DNA of 64,000 nucleotides from Burkholderiales bacterium (lineage in GTDB: Bacteria; Pseudomonadota; Gammaproteobacteria; Burkholderiales; Casimicrobiaceae), in contig JAEUPL010000005.1 of NCBI GenBank assembly GCA_016790165.1, forward strand, positions 1-64,000, in the 5' to 3' direction. The notes beneath the pieces are model-generated. The model searched no databases and was not told the origin of the DNA. It saw only the letters and a list, made by a program, of their open reading frames with translations. Below are positions 1 through 7,357 of this stretch, in pieces (the stretch's first letter is position 1; each line of letters starts with the position of its first letter). The translations under genes were made by a program, and so were the position numbers.

Positions 1-2
1 GC

Positions 3-113
3 TTGAAGGGCCAGCACGAGCGCGGGGCCATGGATAACCCTGCGCCGATAGACACCGAAGTGTCCGATAACATCATCGACACCTCGCTACCACTGGAGTT
101 TCTCCAGCCTTAA
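3..113 (+). CDS. possible 3' end of an unidentified gene (cut by window start)
   Basis: An open frame enters from the left edge and runs 36 codons to a TAA at 111-113, ending in ...SLPLEFLQP. No start is visible and I do not recognise the product. It would converge on the TPR gene to its right. The last codons include a small perfect hairpin (CTGGAG-TTT-CTCCAG, 94-108). A 36-codon open frame can occur by chance at this GC, so this is a weak call. Confidence 0.25.
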   Translation: MKGQHERGAMDNPAPIDTEVSDNIIDTSLPLEFLQP

Positions 114-132
114 ACTGTCCGTTGATACGGGG

Positions 133-1044
133 TTAGTCCACATCGGGTAGTTCGCTACTGGCTGCTTGCAGCGCTTTTTCTACGAACGCGATCGCCTGAT
201 CAGGTTGTCTATCTTGGAGAATAAGCCTTCGAATTGCGCTTGAAACAACTAGCGAGTACCTCAGTAGAAAACTGTCGGCCTCGTCTCCGTCGCCAACTAG
301 CGAGATGACCTGCTTTCTAAGAGCCAACAACTCCATCATTGCGTCCTGAGACTTGGTCAGGGTACTGGTGTCGTTTGTGGCCGCAAAACGGCGCTTCCGT
401 AGATCCTTCAACGTTGGCCAAGCTTGCTCAAACCACCGCTTGGCAGTCGGGACAGCGGCCATGGCCCATCCGTTCCTGCTGAAGAGGTTGAAGTCCTCCA
501 GCGGCCCCTGCTGAATCTCCTCGTCCTTCTGAATATGCTGGAGAGTCTTTCGATACCACTCCTGCGCGCGCCCCAAATCTCCAACGAGAAGCCAGGTATG
601 GCCAAGATTTACTAGTGCCGCCCAGTTGTTGGCTTTGAGAGAGACGGCGCGGTCACATGCCGGTCGTGCATCGACTGGCCGGTTGCGTTCGATTTGATAC
701 CAGCAGATGGCGTTGAAGTCTTCGCTGATTGCACCTGGTCGACCCACAAGTTCTGTCCGCACGGCAAAGGCATCATCAGCCTTCTTCTGTATGCTCAGGA
801 CTCTCGCTAAGCTGCGCCAGTCATCGGTGGTGCTTTGTGGAAGGGCTGTGATTCTGCGGGCGATGGCTTCGGTTGCTGGCCAATCTTTGACGTTCCAATT
901 CTCTTTGAGTTGTCCGCGCAACTCCTCTATGGTCTGCGCCGAGGCTGTTAGTGCAAGCATCATGGCTGTGAGAACTGCCAGTTGTCGCGGCGAGCGCATT
1001 GCTCGCGATGTTGCGGAGGCGAGAGTTGCTGACTTTAGTGGCAT
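133..1044 (-). CDS. secreted TPR-like protein of unknown function
   Basis: A 303-residue protein with an N-terminal signal peptide ending near ALTASA-QT, so probably periplasmic. The body is helical with TPR-like repeats around residues 105-175 (the segment with WAALVNLGHTWLLVGDLGRA is the clearest). No catalytic motif is visible. The second Met (codon 16, position 999) gives a tidier signal peptide (MRSPRQLAVL...), so the true start may be there; neither start has a strong ribosome site. Base composition looks lower in GC than neighbouring genes, and it lies divergent from intI in the orientation expected of an integron cassette gene. I found no attC site behind its stop codon, so cassette status is not supported. 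Function unknown. Confidence 0.7.
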   Translation of the reverse strand: MPLKSATLASATSRAMRSPRQLAVLTAMMLALTASAQTIEELRGQLKENWNVKDWPATEAIARRITALPQSTTDDWRSLARVLSIQKKADDAFAVRTELVGRPGAISEDFNAICWYQIERNRPVDARPACDRAVSLKANNWAALVNLGHTWLLVGDLGRAQEWYRKTLQHIQKDEEIQQGPLEDFNLFSRNGWAMAAVPTAKRWFEQAWPTLKDLRKRRFAATNDTSTLTKSQDAMMELLALRKQVISLVGDGDEADSFLLRYSLVVSSAIRRLILQDRQPDQAIAFVEKALQAASSELPDVD

Positions 1045-1113
1045 CTTTTTTGCCTGCTTGCTGGCTCAGTGGCTTAGTGACTGGGGAAGGCCAAACGGCT
1101 GACAATCTCTGAC

Positions 1114-1154
1114 GTATAACTAGATTTATTCATTTCATGCCAGTATAACTAGAT
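1114..1154. repeat. two direct repeats in the AT-rich intI upstream region
   Basis: The 12-mer GTATAACTAGAT occurs at 1114-1125 and again at 1143-1154, 29 bp apart, in a distinctly AT-rich gap between the TPR gene and intI. Read on the minus strand each contains GTTATAC, one mismatch from the GTTRRRY integron core. Paired direct repeats beside an integron integrase recall the DR1/DR2 integrase-binding sites of attI1, but this is analogy only; they could be operators. Confidence 0.5.
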
Positions 1155-1196
1155 ATATACACACCAGTCACAAGTGCCGCTGACACCAAGAGCGAA

Positions 1197-1226
1197 TTGA
1201 TTTACTGTTGATATTTTGGCTATACT
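1197..1226 (+). promoter_or_regulatory. sigma-70-type promoter of intI
   Basis: TTGATT at 1197-1202 and TATACT at 1221-1226 with an 18-bp spacer. The -10 ends only 6 bp before the ATG at 1233, so the transcript would begin at or very near the start codon; no Shine-Dalgarno sequence is present, consistent with a leaderless mRNA. Inferred from sequence only. Confidence 0.5.
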
Positions 1227-1240
1227 GTTTTCATGCACAG
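1225..1240 (+). promoter_or_regulatory. LexA-like SOS box overlapping the intI start
   Basis: CTGT-TTTCATGC-ACAG matches the proteobacterial LexA consensus skeleton CTGT-N8-ACAG exactly. It overlaps the last two bases of the -10 hexamer and the ATG of intI, where a bound repressor would block transcription. SOS control of integron integrases through such boxes is established for intI1 and Vibrio intIA. Confidence 0.75.
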
Positions 1241-2288
1241 TTTAACTGCGCCCACCGAAGCCGCTCGCCCGCCGAAGCTCCTGGCGCAGGTGCGTGAGCG
1301 GATTCGTTACCGTCATTACGCGCTTTCGACGGAAAAGGCGTATCTGCACTGGATTCGCTTTTTCATCCGTTTTCACGGGGTGCGTCACCCGCGCGAGATG
1401 GGGGTGGTGGAGGTTGAGGCGTTCTTGATGTTTTTGGCCAACGAGCGCAAGGTCTCGGCGTCAACGCACAAGCAGGCGCTGTCGGCGATCCTGTTTTTGT
1501 ACAAAGACGTCCTGAAAATGGACTTGCCGTGGATGCAGGAGATTGGTCGCCCGCGCACCGCGCGGCGGTTGCCCGAGGTGTTGACCGTGGCCGAGATCAC
1601 GAGAACGCTTTCGCTCCTGAAGGGCGAGTCGGCCACGCTCGCGAAATTGCTCTACGGCACCGGCATGCGCATTCTTGAGGGCCTGCGTTTGCGCACGAAG
1701 GATATTGACTTCGAACGCGGGGCCATCTTCGTGCGTGAGTCCAAGGGGAATAAAGATCGCGTGGTGATGTTGCCGCACGCGTTGCGTGATGATTTGAAGC
1801 AGCAGCTGCGGCTGAGCCATGCGCTGTGGGAGGCGGATCGCGCCGCCGGCGTGCCGGGCGTGGAGCTGCCGCACGCGGTGGCCGTGAAATATCCGCGGGC
1901 GCCCGAGGCATGGGCCTGGCATTGGGTGTTTCCGCAGGCCACGCTTTCGGTTGACCCGCGATCCGGGCTGCGGCGACGGCATCACGCGTATCCGGAGACG
2001 TTTCGCCGCACCCTCACGCGCGCACTGCGTGCCGCGGGCGTGACGAAACCGGCGACAGTGCACACGCTACGGCATTCGTTTGCCACGCATTTGCTGCAAA
2101 GCGGCGCGGACATTCGTACCGTGCAAACCTTGCTCGGCCATGCCGATGTATCGACGACGATGATCTATACGCACGTCCTGAAGATCGCAGGCGGCGTAAA
2201 GAGCCCGCTCGATGCGATCGATCTCAGCGCCCCGCCGCGCCGGCGCGATGATGCGGCGCTGGCGGCGATGGCGGAGATGGCGCTCTGA
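1233..2288 (+). CDS. intI: integron integrase (tyrosine recombinase, IntI family)
   Basis: A 351-residue site-specific recombinase that in integrons inserts and excises gene cassettes at attI/attC. The N-terminal SAM-like DNA-binding domain spans about residues 15-105, the catalytic domain about 115-320. All catalytic residues are visible: R146 (YGTGMR), K171, H277 and R280 (HTLRHSF), H303 (LLGHADV) and Y312 (MIYTHV). The insert at about 206-240, with [15 protein letters not shown] and WAWHWVFPQ, is the extra domain that separates IntI from other XerC-like recombinases. The start aligns with IntI1 and has no ribosome site, consistent with a leaderless message. A LexA box covers the start. No cassette array or attC could be found, so this may be an orphan integrase. 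It sits where the usual order rplY-pth would continue. Confidence 0.93.
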   Translation: MHSLTAPTEAARPPKLLAQVRERIRYRHYALSTEKAYLHWIRFFIRFHGVRHPREMGVVEVEAFLMFLANERKVSASTHKQALSAILFLYKDVLKMDLPWMQEIGRPRTARRLPEVLTVAEITRTLSLLKGESATLAKLLYGTGMRILEGLRLRTKDIDFERGAIFVRESKGNKDRVVMLPHALRDDLKQQLRLSHALWEADRAAGVPGVELPHAVAVKYPRAPEAWAWHWVFPQATLSVDPRSGLRRRHHAYPETFRRTLTRALRAAGVTKPATVHTLRHSFATHLLQSGADIRTVQTLLGHADVSTTMIYTHVLKIAGGVKSPLDAIDLSAPPRRRDDAALAAMAEMAL

Positions 2289-2342
2289 TTGATTTGGCCC
2301 GGCGCAGCGCGCGGGGCGCGAGGCGCGGCAACGGATGCGTTT

Positions 2343-2462
2343 ACAGCTTTTTGGCTGCTTTGGCCGCTGACTGGTCGATACAGCGCGATTTTCCTTGTTG
2401 TTGACTTAACCAAAAATTGCCCTGAAACGACCTGCTGGCCGTGCGTAGCGTGAAAAAGCCGT
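2343..2462. repeat. 120-bp two-fold symmetric intergenic element, copy 1
   Basis: Starts ACAGCTTTTT and ends in the complement (AAAAAGCCGT), with the centre GTTGAC at 2400-2405, exactly 60 bp from each end. Both halves carry GGTCG at half-position 31-35. Lies between intI and the aldo-keto reductase gene, both on the plus strand. The rest of the 2289-2573 gap shows no gene. Confidence 0.8.
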
Positions 2463-2573
2463 ATCGCGCGCATTGACGAGCAACTGCATCCCGATCTCAA
2501 TCGCTGCTACCTCCCGCCCGCGATGAAGTATCCGGGCTAGACTTTCATCCCCACGTCTTGACCCAGCCCACTC

Positions 2574-3617
2574 ATGGAACGTCGTCCCCTGTTTCACGCC
2601 AACCTCAATGTGTCCGTCCTGAGCCTTGGCACCATGACCTGGGGCGAGCAGAACACCGAGGCCGAGGCGCATGACCAGCTTGACTGGGCGGTGGCCAACG
2701 ACATCAATTTCGTCGATACCGCCGAGATGTACCCGGTGCCGCCGTGCGCCGAAACGGGCCTGCGCACCGAGATCATCCTTGGCAAGTGGCTGGCCAAACC
2801 GGGCAACCGGCAAAAGGTGGTGCTCGCCTCAAAGATTGCCGGCCCCGGCCGTCGCGACTGGATTCGCAACGGCGCGACCTCGTTGACCAAGGCCAACATC
2901 ATCGATGCCTGCGAAGGATCGCTGCGGCGCCTGCAAACCGATCACATCGACCTCTATCAAATCCATTGGCCGGACCGCAACGTGGCGGCCTTTGGCACCT
3001 GGCGCTTCGACAGCGGCAAGGAGCGCCCCACGGTGCCGATTGAGGAGCAGGTGGAGGCGATGCAAACGCTGATCCAGCAAGGCAAGATCAGCGGCTACGG
3101 CCTGTCGAATGAAACCGCATGGGGCACCACGATGTTCTGCCGCGCGGCGGAGGCGATGGGTGCGCCGAAGCCGGCCTCGATTCAGAATCCGTATTGCCTG
3201 CTCAATCGCAGCTTTGAGGGCGATCTGGCCGAGGTGAGCTATCGCGAGCAGGTGCCGCTGCTCGCCTACAGCCCGCTCGGCATGGGCGTGCTCACCGGCA
3301 AATACCTGGGCGGCGCGTCGCCCGCTGGTGCGCGCTTCACGAAATTTGGCAAGAAGATGGGTGGGCGTTACACGCGGCCGCTGGCGATGGTGGCCACCGA
3401 GGAGTACGCCACGCTGGCGCGCAAGTACGGCATGAGTGTGCTGCAACTGGCCATCTCGTTCGCCGTGACGCGCTGGTTCAGCGCCAGCGCCATCATCGGC
3501 GGCACCTCGGTGGCGCAGTTGCAGCAAATCGTCGAGGCGTACCAGACGCCACTGTCGGCGGAGTTGCTCGCCGAGGTCGACGCCATCGGGGACCGCTACC
3601 TGCACCCGTCGGCATGA
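2574..3617 (+). CDS. tas: NADP(H)-dependent aldo-keto reductase, Tas-like
   Basis: A 347-residue cytoplasmic oxidoreductase with a TIM-barrel fold expected to reduce aldehydes or ketones with NADPH. The catalytic tetrad of the family is visible as D48, Y53, K87 and H131 (DTAEMY, ASK, QIHWPD). Its full length, the MYPVPPCAETGLRTE stretch and the QNPYCLLNR segment match the E. coli Tas (YgdS-type) branch rather than the short monomeric aldose reductases. The physiological substrate cannot be deduced. No good ribosome site precedes the ATG. It converges on rplY with a shared terminator between them. Confidence 0.88.
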   Translation: MERRPLFHANLNVSVLSLGTMTWGEQNTEAEAHDQLDWAVANDINFVDTAEMYPVPPCAETGLRTEIILGKWLAKPGNRQKVVLASKIAGPGRRDWIRNGATSLTKANIIDACEGSLRRLQTDHIDLYQIHWPDRNVAAFGTWRFDSGKERPTVPIEEQVEAMQTLIQQGKISGYGLSNETAWGTTMFCRAAEAMGAPKPASIQNPYCLLNRSFEGDLAEVSYREQVPLLAYSPLGMGVLTGKYLGGASPAGARFTKFGKKMGGRYTRPLAMVATEEYATLARKYGMSVLQLAISFAVTRWFSASAIIGGTSVAQLQQIVEAYQTPLSAELLAEVDAIGDRYLHPSA

Positions 3618-3638
3618 TGATTGCCAAACGCTGAAATG

Positions 3639-3666
3639 AAAAAAGCCCGCTGTCGCGGGCTTTTTT
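3639..3666. terminator. bidirectional Rho-independent terminator
   Basis: GCCCGC-TGTC-GCGGGC stem flanked by six A on the left and six T on the right, so it can end transcripts from both the aldo-keto reductase gene (plus) and rplY (minus). Confidence 0.92.
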
Positions 3667-3684
3667 GTGACGCGCAAGAAGCAA

Positions 3685-4368
3685 TTACTTCTTCTTGGCG
3701 TCCTTGGCAGGGGCCGCTGCAGCAGCGGCGGGTGCCTTTTGCTTCGAAGCGGCAACTTCGGCGGCAGCGACCGGAGCGGCGCCGTCCGTTGCGGCTTCTT
3801 CCGCAACCACGGACGCGGTGGCGAACACGGCGTCCTTGTTGCGGCCATGGAACACCAGGCTCACACCGGCCGGCAGCTTGACGTCAGCCGCGTGCACGGA
3901 GTCGCCGGATTTCAGATCCTTCAGGTCCACATCGATGAAGCGCGGCAGATCCTTCGGCAGGCAGGCGACTTCGACTTCGTTCAACACGTGGTTGACGATG
4001 GCGGCCGACAGTTTCACCGCAGGCGAGATTTCCTGATTGACGAAGTGCACCGGCACTTTCATGTGCAGTTTCTTGTTGGCGTCCACGCGCTGGAAGTCGA
4101 TGTGCTGGATCAGCTGCTTGAACGGGTGATATTGCACGTCGCGCAGCAGCACCTGGCTCTTGGCGCTACCGAGCGTCATGGTCAGGATTGAGCTGTGGAA
4201 GTCTTCCTTCTTGAGGGCATGCCACAGGGCGTTGTGATCGAGCTCGATCAGTTCGGGTTTGGCCTCGCCGCCATAGACGATGCCCGGCACTTTGGCCGTG
4301 TTGCGCAGGCGGCGGCTCGCACTACTGCCTTGCGCGGTCCGCGCGAACGCGGTGAATTCGGTTGCCAT
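3685..4368 (-). CDS. rplY: 50S ribosomal protein L25 (CTC family)
   Basis: A 227-residue 5S-rRNA-binding protein of the large ribosomal subunit, in the long CTC form with an extra beta domain after the L25 core. The N-terminus MATEFTAFAR and the motif VPGIVYGG are typical. The C-terminus is an alanine/lysine-rich tail ending KDAKKK. The start at 4368 is chosen because GGAG lies 9 bp upstream; an in-frame extension to 4443 is not conserved in the family. It follows prs on the same strand, a standard betaproteobacterial order. The peptidyl-tRNA hydrolase gene (pth) that normally comes next is absent here. Confidence 0.95.
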   Translation of the reverse strand: MATEFTAFARTAQGSSASRRLRNTAKVPGIVYGGEAKPELIELDHNALWHALKKEDFHSSILTMTLGSAKSQVLLRDVQYHPFKQLIQHIDFQRVDANKKLHMKVPVHFVNQEISPAVKLSAAIVNHVLNEVEVACLPKDLPRFIDVDLKDLKSGDSVHAADVKLPAGVSLVFHGRNKDAVFATASVVAEEAATDGAAPVAAAEVAASKQKAPAAAAAAPAKDAKKK

Positions 4369-4470
4369 TTCTGTAACTCCAGTTAGGTTGTGGTTTTGTC
4401 GTGACCCCGCGACCAGGGTGACGCAAAAGCCCGCCTGCGTCATGCCGGCAGGAAAAATCGGGATACCTTG

Positions 4471-5433
4471 CTACTCGGTGAACAGCGACGACACGCTGTC
4501 TTCGTTGCTGATGCGCTGCATCGTCTCGGCGATGAGTTGGGCGCTGGAAATCTGGCGAATCTTGCCAGTGGCGGCGGCGAGCTCCTCGGCGGCCTTCGAC
4601 AGCGGAATGGTGTCGGTCACCACCAGCGAATCAAGCGATGGCCCGGCAATGCGGTTCACCGCTTCGCCCGAAAGCACCGCATGCGTGCAGTAGGCGATGA
4701 CTTTCACCGCACCGTTGTCCTTGAGTGCCTGCGCCGCTTTGCACAAAGTGTTGGCGGTGTCGACGATGTCGTCCATGATCAGGCAGGTGCGACCGCGCAC
4801 ATCGCCGATGATGTTCATCACTTCCGATACGTTCGCCTTCGGGCGACGCTTGTCGATGATCGCCAGATCGGTGTCGAGCCGTTTCGCCACGGCGCGGGCG
4901 CGCACCACGCCACCGACGTCAGGCGACACCACGAGCAGGTTGTCGTATTTCTGCTTCCAGATGTCGGCCAGCAAAATCGGCGTGGCGTAAATGTTGTCGA
5001 CGGGAATGTTGAAGAAGCCCTGAATTTGGTCGGCATGCAGATCCATCGTCAGCACGCGATCGACGCCCACGGCGATCAGCATGTCGGCCACCACCTTCGC
5101 CGAGATGGCGACCCGGGCCGAGCGCGGACGGCGATCCTGCCGAGCGTAGCCGAAATACGGCATGGCGGCGGTGATACGGCCAGCGGAGGCGCGCTTGAGC
5201 GCATCCACCATGATCACCAGTTCCATCAGGTTGTCGTTGGTCGGGGCGCACGTGGATTGCAGCACGAACACGTCGCGACCGCGGACGTTTTCGAGAATTT
5301 CGACGTTGACTTCGCCGTCAGAGAAGCGCGCCACCTGCGCCTTGCCCAGCCGCATGCCGAGATGCTCAACCACCGAATGCGCCAGCCTGGCATTGGCGTT
5401 TCCGGTGAAGACCATCATGTCGTGAAAACTCAT
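4471..5433 (-). CDS. prs: ribose-phosphate pyrophosphokinase (PRPP synthase)
   Basis: A 320-residue enzyme that makes PRPP from ribose-5-phosphate and ATP, feeding purine, pyrimidine, histidine, tryptophan and NAD synthesis. Visible hallmarks: [10 protein letters not shown], the [16 protein letters not shown] flexible-loop region, the [11 protein letters not shown] motif and the PRPP-binding loop [12 protein letters not shown]. Full length for the bacterial class I enzyme. It lies between tRNA-Gln and rplY on the same strand with a terminator separating it from the tRNA. Only a weak ribosome site (AGGC) precedes the ATG. Confidence 0.97.
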   Translation of the reverse strand: MSFHDMMVFTGNANARLAHSVVEHLGMRLGKAQVARFSDGEVNVEILENVRGRDVFVLQSTCAPTNDNLMELVIMVDALKRASAGRITAAMPYFGYARQDRRPRSARVAISAKVVADMLIAVGVDRVLTMDLHADQIQGFFNIPVDNIYATPILLADIWKQKYDNLLVVSPDVGGVVRARAVAKRLDTDLAIIDKRRPKANVSEVMNIIGDVRGRTCLIMDDIVDTANTLCKAAQALKDNGAVKVIAYCTHAVLSGEAVNRIAGPSLDSLVVTDTIPLSKAAEELAAATGKIRQISSAQLIAETMQRISNEDSVSSLFTE

Positions 5434-5513
5434 GGCGGGCCTGTCTGCGATTCGTTGATGAGTGGTCGATGGGCTGGCGGGCTCTTCAGCAGCGCTTGTG
5501 GCGCGCGCTACTG

Positions 5514-5553
5514 AAAAAAAAGCGGCCTTGGAGGTGTGCTCTAAGACCGCTTT
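5514..5553 (-). terminator. Rho-independent terminator between tRNA-Gln and prs
   Basis: On the minus strand AAGCGGTCTT pairs with AAGGCCGCTT around a 13-nt loop, followed directly by a run of eight T. It would end the transcript carrying tRNA-Gln, so prs should have its own promoter in the roughly 80-bp gap. Confidence 0.85.
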
Positions 5554-5562
5554 GGCTGTTGG

Positions 5563-5639
5563 TGGCAGGGGAGGAAGGAATCGAACCCTCGAATGTCGGA
5601 ATCAAAATCCGATGCCTTAACCGACTTGGCGACTCCCCT
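5563..5639 (-). tRNA. tRNA-Gln (anticodon TTG)
   Basis: A complete cloverleaf on the minus strand: acceptor AGGGGAG/CTCCCCT, D-arm with AAGTCGGTTAAGGC, anticodon loop GATTTTGATTC giving TTG, T-arm GGGTTCGATTCC, discriminator G and an encoded CCA. Location between ispE and prs is standard for the group. Confidence 0.96.
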
Positions 5640-5710
5640 ACACATCCGGCGTGCAAAGCACGTCAGGAAGCCTGAAATTATAGCATCAAGACGGAGTCGC
5701 TGTCATTGCG

Positions 5711-5742
5711 CCGACGTGCCGACGTGCCGACGTGCCGACGCG
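5711..5742. repeat. 8-bp tandem repeat, four units
   Basis: CCGACGTG repeated three times followed by CCGACGCG, directly downstream of the ispE stop codon at 5752 on the minus strand. A candidate variable-number repeat. Confidence 0.85.
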
Positions 5743-5751
5743 CCGCGGCGC

Positions 5752-6621
5752 TCACGTCGCCAAGCCCACAAGCGGGTGCACGCCGAGCGTGCGCACCACC
5801 CACGCCTGCCAGCCACCATCACTCAGCGCCCGCTGGACAGGGCGCGCCCCGCTGTCGCTCGTGCACAGCGCGAAAACGCAGGCGCCCGAGCCGGTCATGC
5901 GAGCCCCCGTCGCGCCCGCAGCGACGAATGCCGCGCGCAGCGCAGCCACGCGGGGCTCGATGCGTTCAGCCACAGGTTGCAAATCGTTGTGTCCATGATT
6001 CAGGGCAAGCGCGGCGTGGTCAAGCGGCGGTGTGTCGCGGCGCAAGTCGACGGCCGAAAAGACCGGGCCGGTCGCGACCCCCGTGCCCGGGAAGGCGACG
6101 ACCGCCCAACACGACGGCACGGTGACAGTAAGCAAGTGCTCACCGATTCCGCGTGCCAAGGCCGCCCGACCGTGGATGAAAAACGGCACATCGGCCCCGA
6201 GAGGCAGCGCGAGCGCGAGCAGCTCTGCGCGAGACAGACCCAGCTGCCACAGCCGGTTCAGGCCGAACAGTGTCGTCGCGGCGTCGCTGCTGCCGCCGCC
6301 GAGGCCGCCGCCCTGCGGAATCCGTTTTTGCAGGCGAATGTCAACGCCAAGCCGGCAATGGGTGGCGGATTGCAGCGCGCGGGCTGCCCGACAAGCGAGA
6401 TCGTTCTCAGCCGTCAGGCCGTCGGGCGCGTCCAGCAAAGCCACCACGCCATCATCTCGTCGCGTCAGGCTGACCGTATCGAACAGCGTGATGGGTACGA
6501 ACACGCTTTCAAGCAGGTGATAGCCGTCGGCGCGGCGGCCGGTGACGTGCAGGAATAGATTGAGCTTGGCGGGCGCCGGCAAAACCAGCCGCTCCGGCAA
6601 CGTCGGTGCTGTCGCAGTCAC
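5752..6621 (-). CDS. ispE: 4-diphosphocytidyl-2-C-methyl-D-erythritol kinase
   Basis: A 289-residue GHMP-family kinase that phosphorylates CDP-methylerythritol, the fourth step of the MEP route to isoprenoids. Visible: the PAKLNLFLHVTGRR substrate motif near residue 16, the glycine-rich ATP loop PQGGGLGGGSSDAA at 102-115 and the C-terminal GARMTGSGACVF segment. It starts with GTG at 6621, overlapping the lolB stop by 4 bases, so the two are translationally coupled. Downstream comes an 8-bp tandem repeat and tRNA-Gln. Together with dxs and ispA, three isoprenoid-pathway genes lie in this window, in separate loci. Confidence 0.96.
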   Translation of the reverse strand: MTATAPTLPERLVLPAPAKLNLFLHVTGRRADGYHLLESVFVPITLFDTVSLTRRDDGVVALLDAPDGLTAENDLACRAARALQSATHCRLGVDIRLQKRIPQGGGLGGGSSDAATTLFGLNRLWQLGLSRAELLALALPLGADVPFFIHGRAALARGIGEHLLTVTVPSCWAVVAFPGTGVATGPVFSAVDLRRDTPPLDHAALALNHGHNDLQPVAERIEPRVAALRAAFVAAGATGARMTGSGACVFALCTSDSGARPVQRALSDGGWQAWVVRTLGVHPLVGLAT

Positions 6622-7316
6622 TGCGCCGTCCAGCGGTCAAGCGCCCAGCGAAGCTCGGCGCTCTCGCCACTGACCATGGCGCTCCAGCGCATGCGGCGCG
6701 GCAAGCCGTCCTCGGGCCAGCGTTCGGAAATCACAACCTCCCAGCCCGCTTGCGTGAAAGCCTGCACGGCGCCGCGGTCGCCTTCGCGGATGACATTGAC
6801 GGGCCCGGGTGGCGCGTCAGCGGTTGCGGGCTGGCCCTGCAGCCACGCCAGCAGTACCGCGTCAGGCACGTCAATCGGCAGCACATCAGCCAACAGCGCT
6901 GTGAGCCGCGGGGCGGTCACTTCGCGGCCATCACTGAAGCGCGCTGTAGCGAGACCGGCTTGCGCGGCGTTGTTGTTGGCCGGACGGGCGGTGATCTCCG
7001 CCAGCGGCGTGCCCAACGGTGAAAACAATGAGAGCGATATCGCTCCGCGCGCAGCGATGAGTTGAAATTGGCCGCTTGCCTTGCCCTGCGCACTGCTTGC
7101 GCTGAACCGGCCGCTGGTGTTGATGCTGTCCCGCAATGCCGACGACGCCGCCGACGGCACGGTCGTGTGCAAAGGCCCGGGGATCGGCGTCGAAAGCGAA
7201 GCGCAGCCCGTCAGACCGATCGCCACCGCGACCGCCACGCTGAAGCACGTGAGCGCGCGGGAAGGCAAACGAAACAGCAAGTGCGTCGAACGTCCCGAAA
7301 TGCGAAACATCAGCAT
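6618..7316 (-). CDS. lolB: outer membrane lipoprotein LolB
   Basis: A 232-residue lipoprotein that receives lipoproteins from LolA and inserts them into the outer membrane. The signal sequence ends in the lipobox GLTGC (Cys about residue 37), followed by SGRFSASSAQGKASGQFQL, matching the LolB beta-sheet start, and a C-terminal half with GWEVVISERW and LPRRMRW. The start at 7316 is chosen because it gives a normal signal peptide; ATG at 7310 is equally possible. It lies 41 bp behind the TPR lipoprotein gene and overlaps ispE by 4 bases. Confidence 0.9.
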   Translation of the reverse strand: MLMFRISGRSTHLLFRLPSRALTCFSVAVAVAIGLTGCASLSTPIPGPLHTTVPSAASSALRDSINTSGRFSASSAQGKASGQFQLIAARGAISLSLFSPLGTPLAEITARPANNNAAQAGLATARFSDGREVTAPRLTALLADVLPIDVPDAVLLAWLQGQPATADAPPGPVNVIREGDRGAVQAFTQAGWEVVISERWPEDGLPRRMRWSAMVSGESAELRWALDRWTAQ

Positions 7317-7357
7317 GTGTGACAAACAGCGCTGGCGCCGGGCCGCGTTAACACGCC

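Noticed and set aside
133-1044. TPR gene as a confirmed integron gene cassette
   Set aside because: Orientation and composition fit, but no attC-like pair of RYYYAAC and GTTRRRY cores was found after its stop or between it and intI. The near-core GTTATAC repeats each have a mismatch.
1240-1246. GTTTAAC as an integron core site
   Set aside because: It matches RYYYAAC but lies inside the intI coding sequence at codons 3-5, and overlaps the LexA box; a chance match.
5593-6558. Long plus-strand frames across ispE and lolB
   Set aside because: High-GC shadow frames opposite genuine conserved genes; no ribosome sites or recognisable domains.
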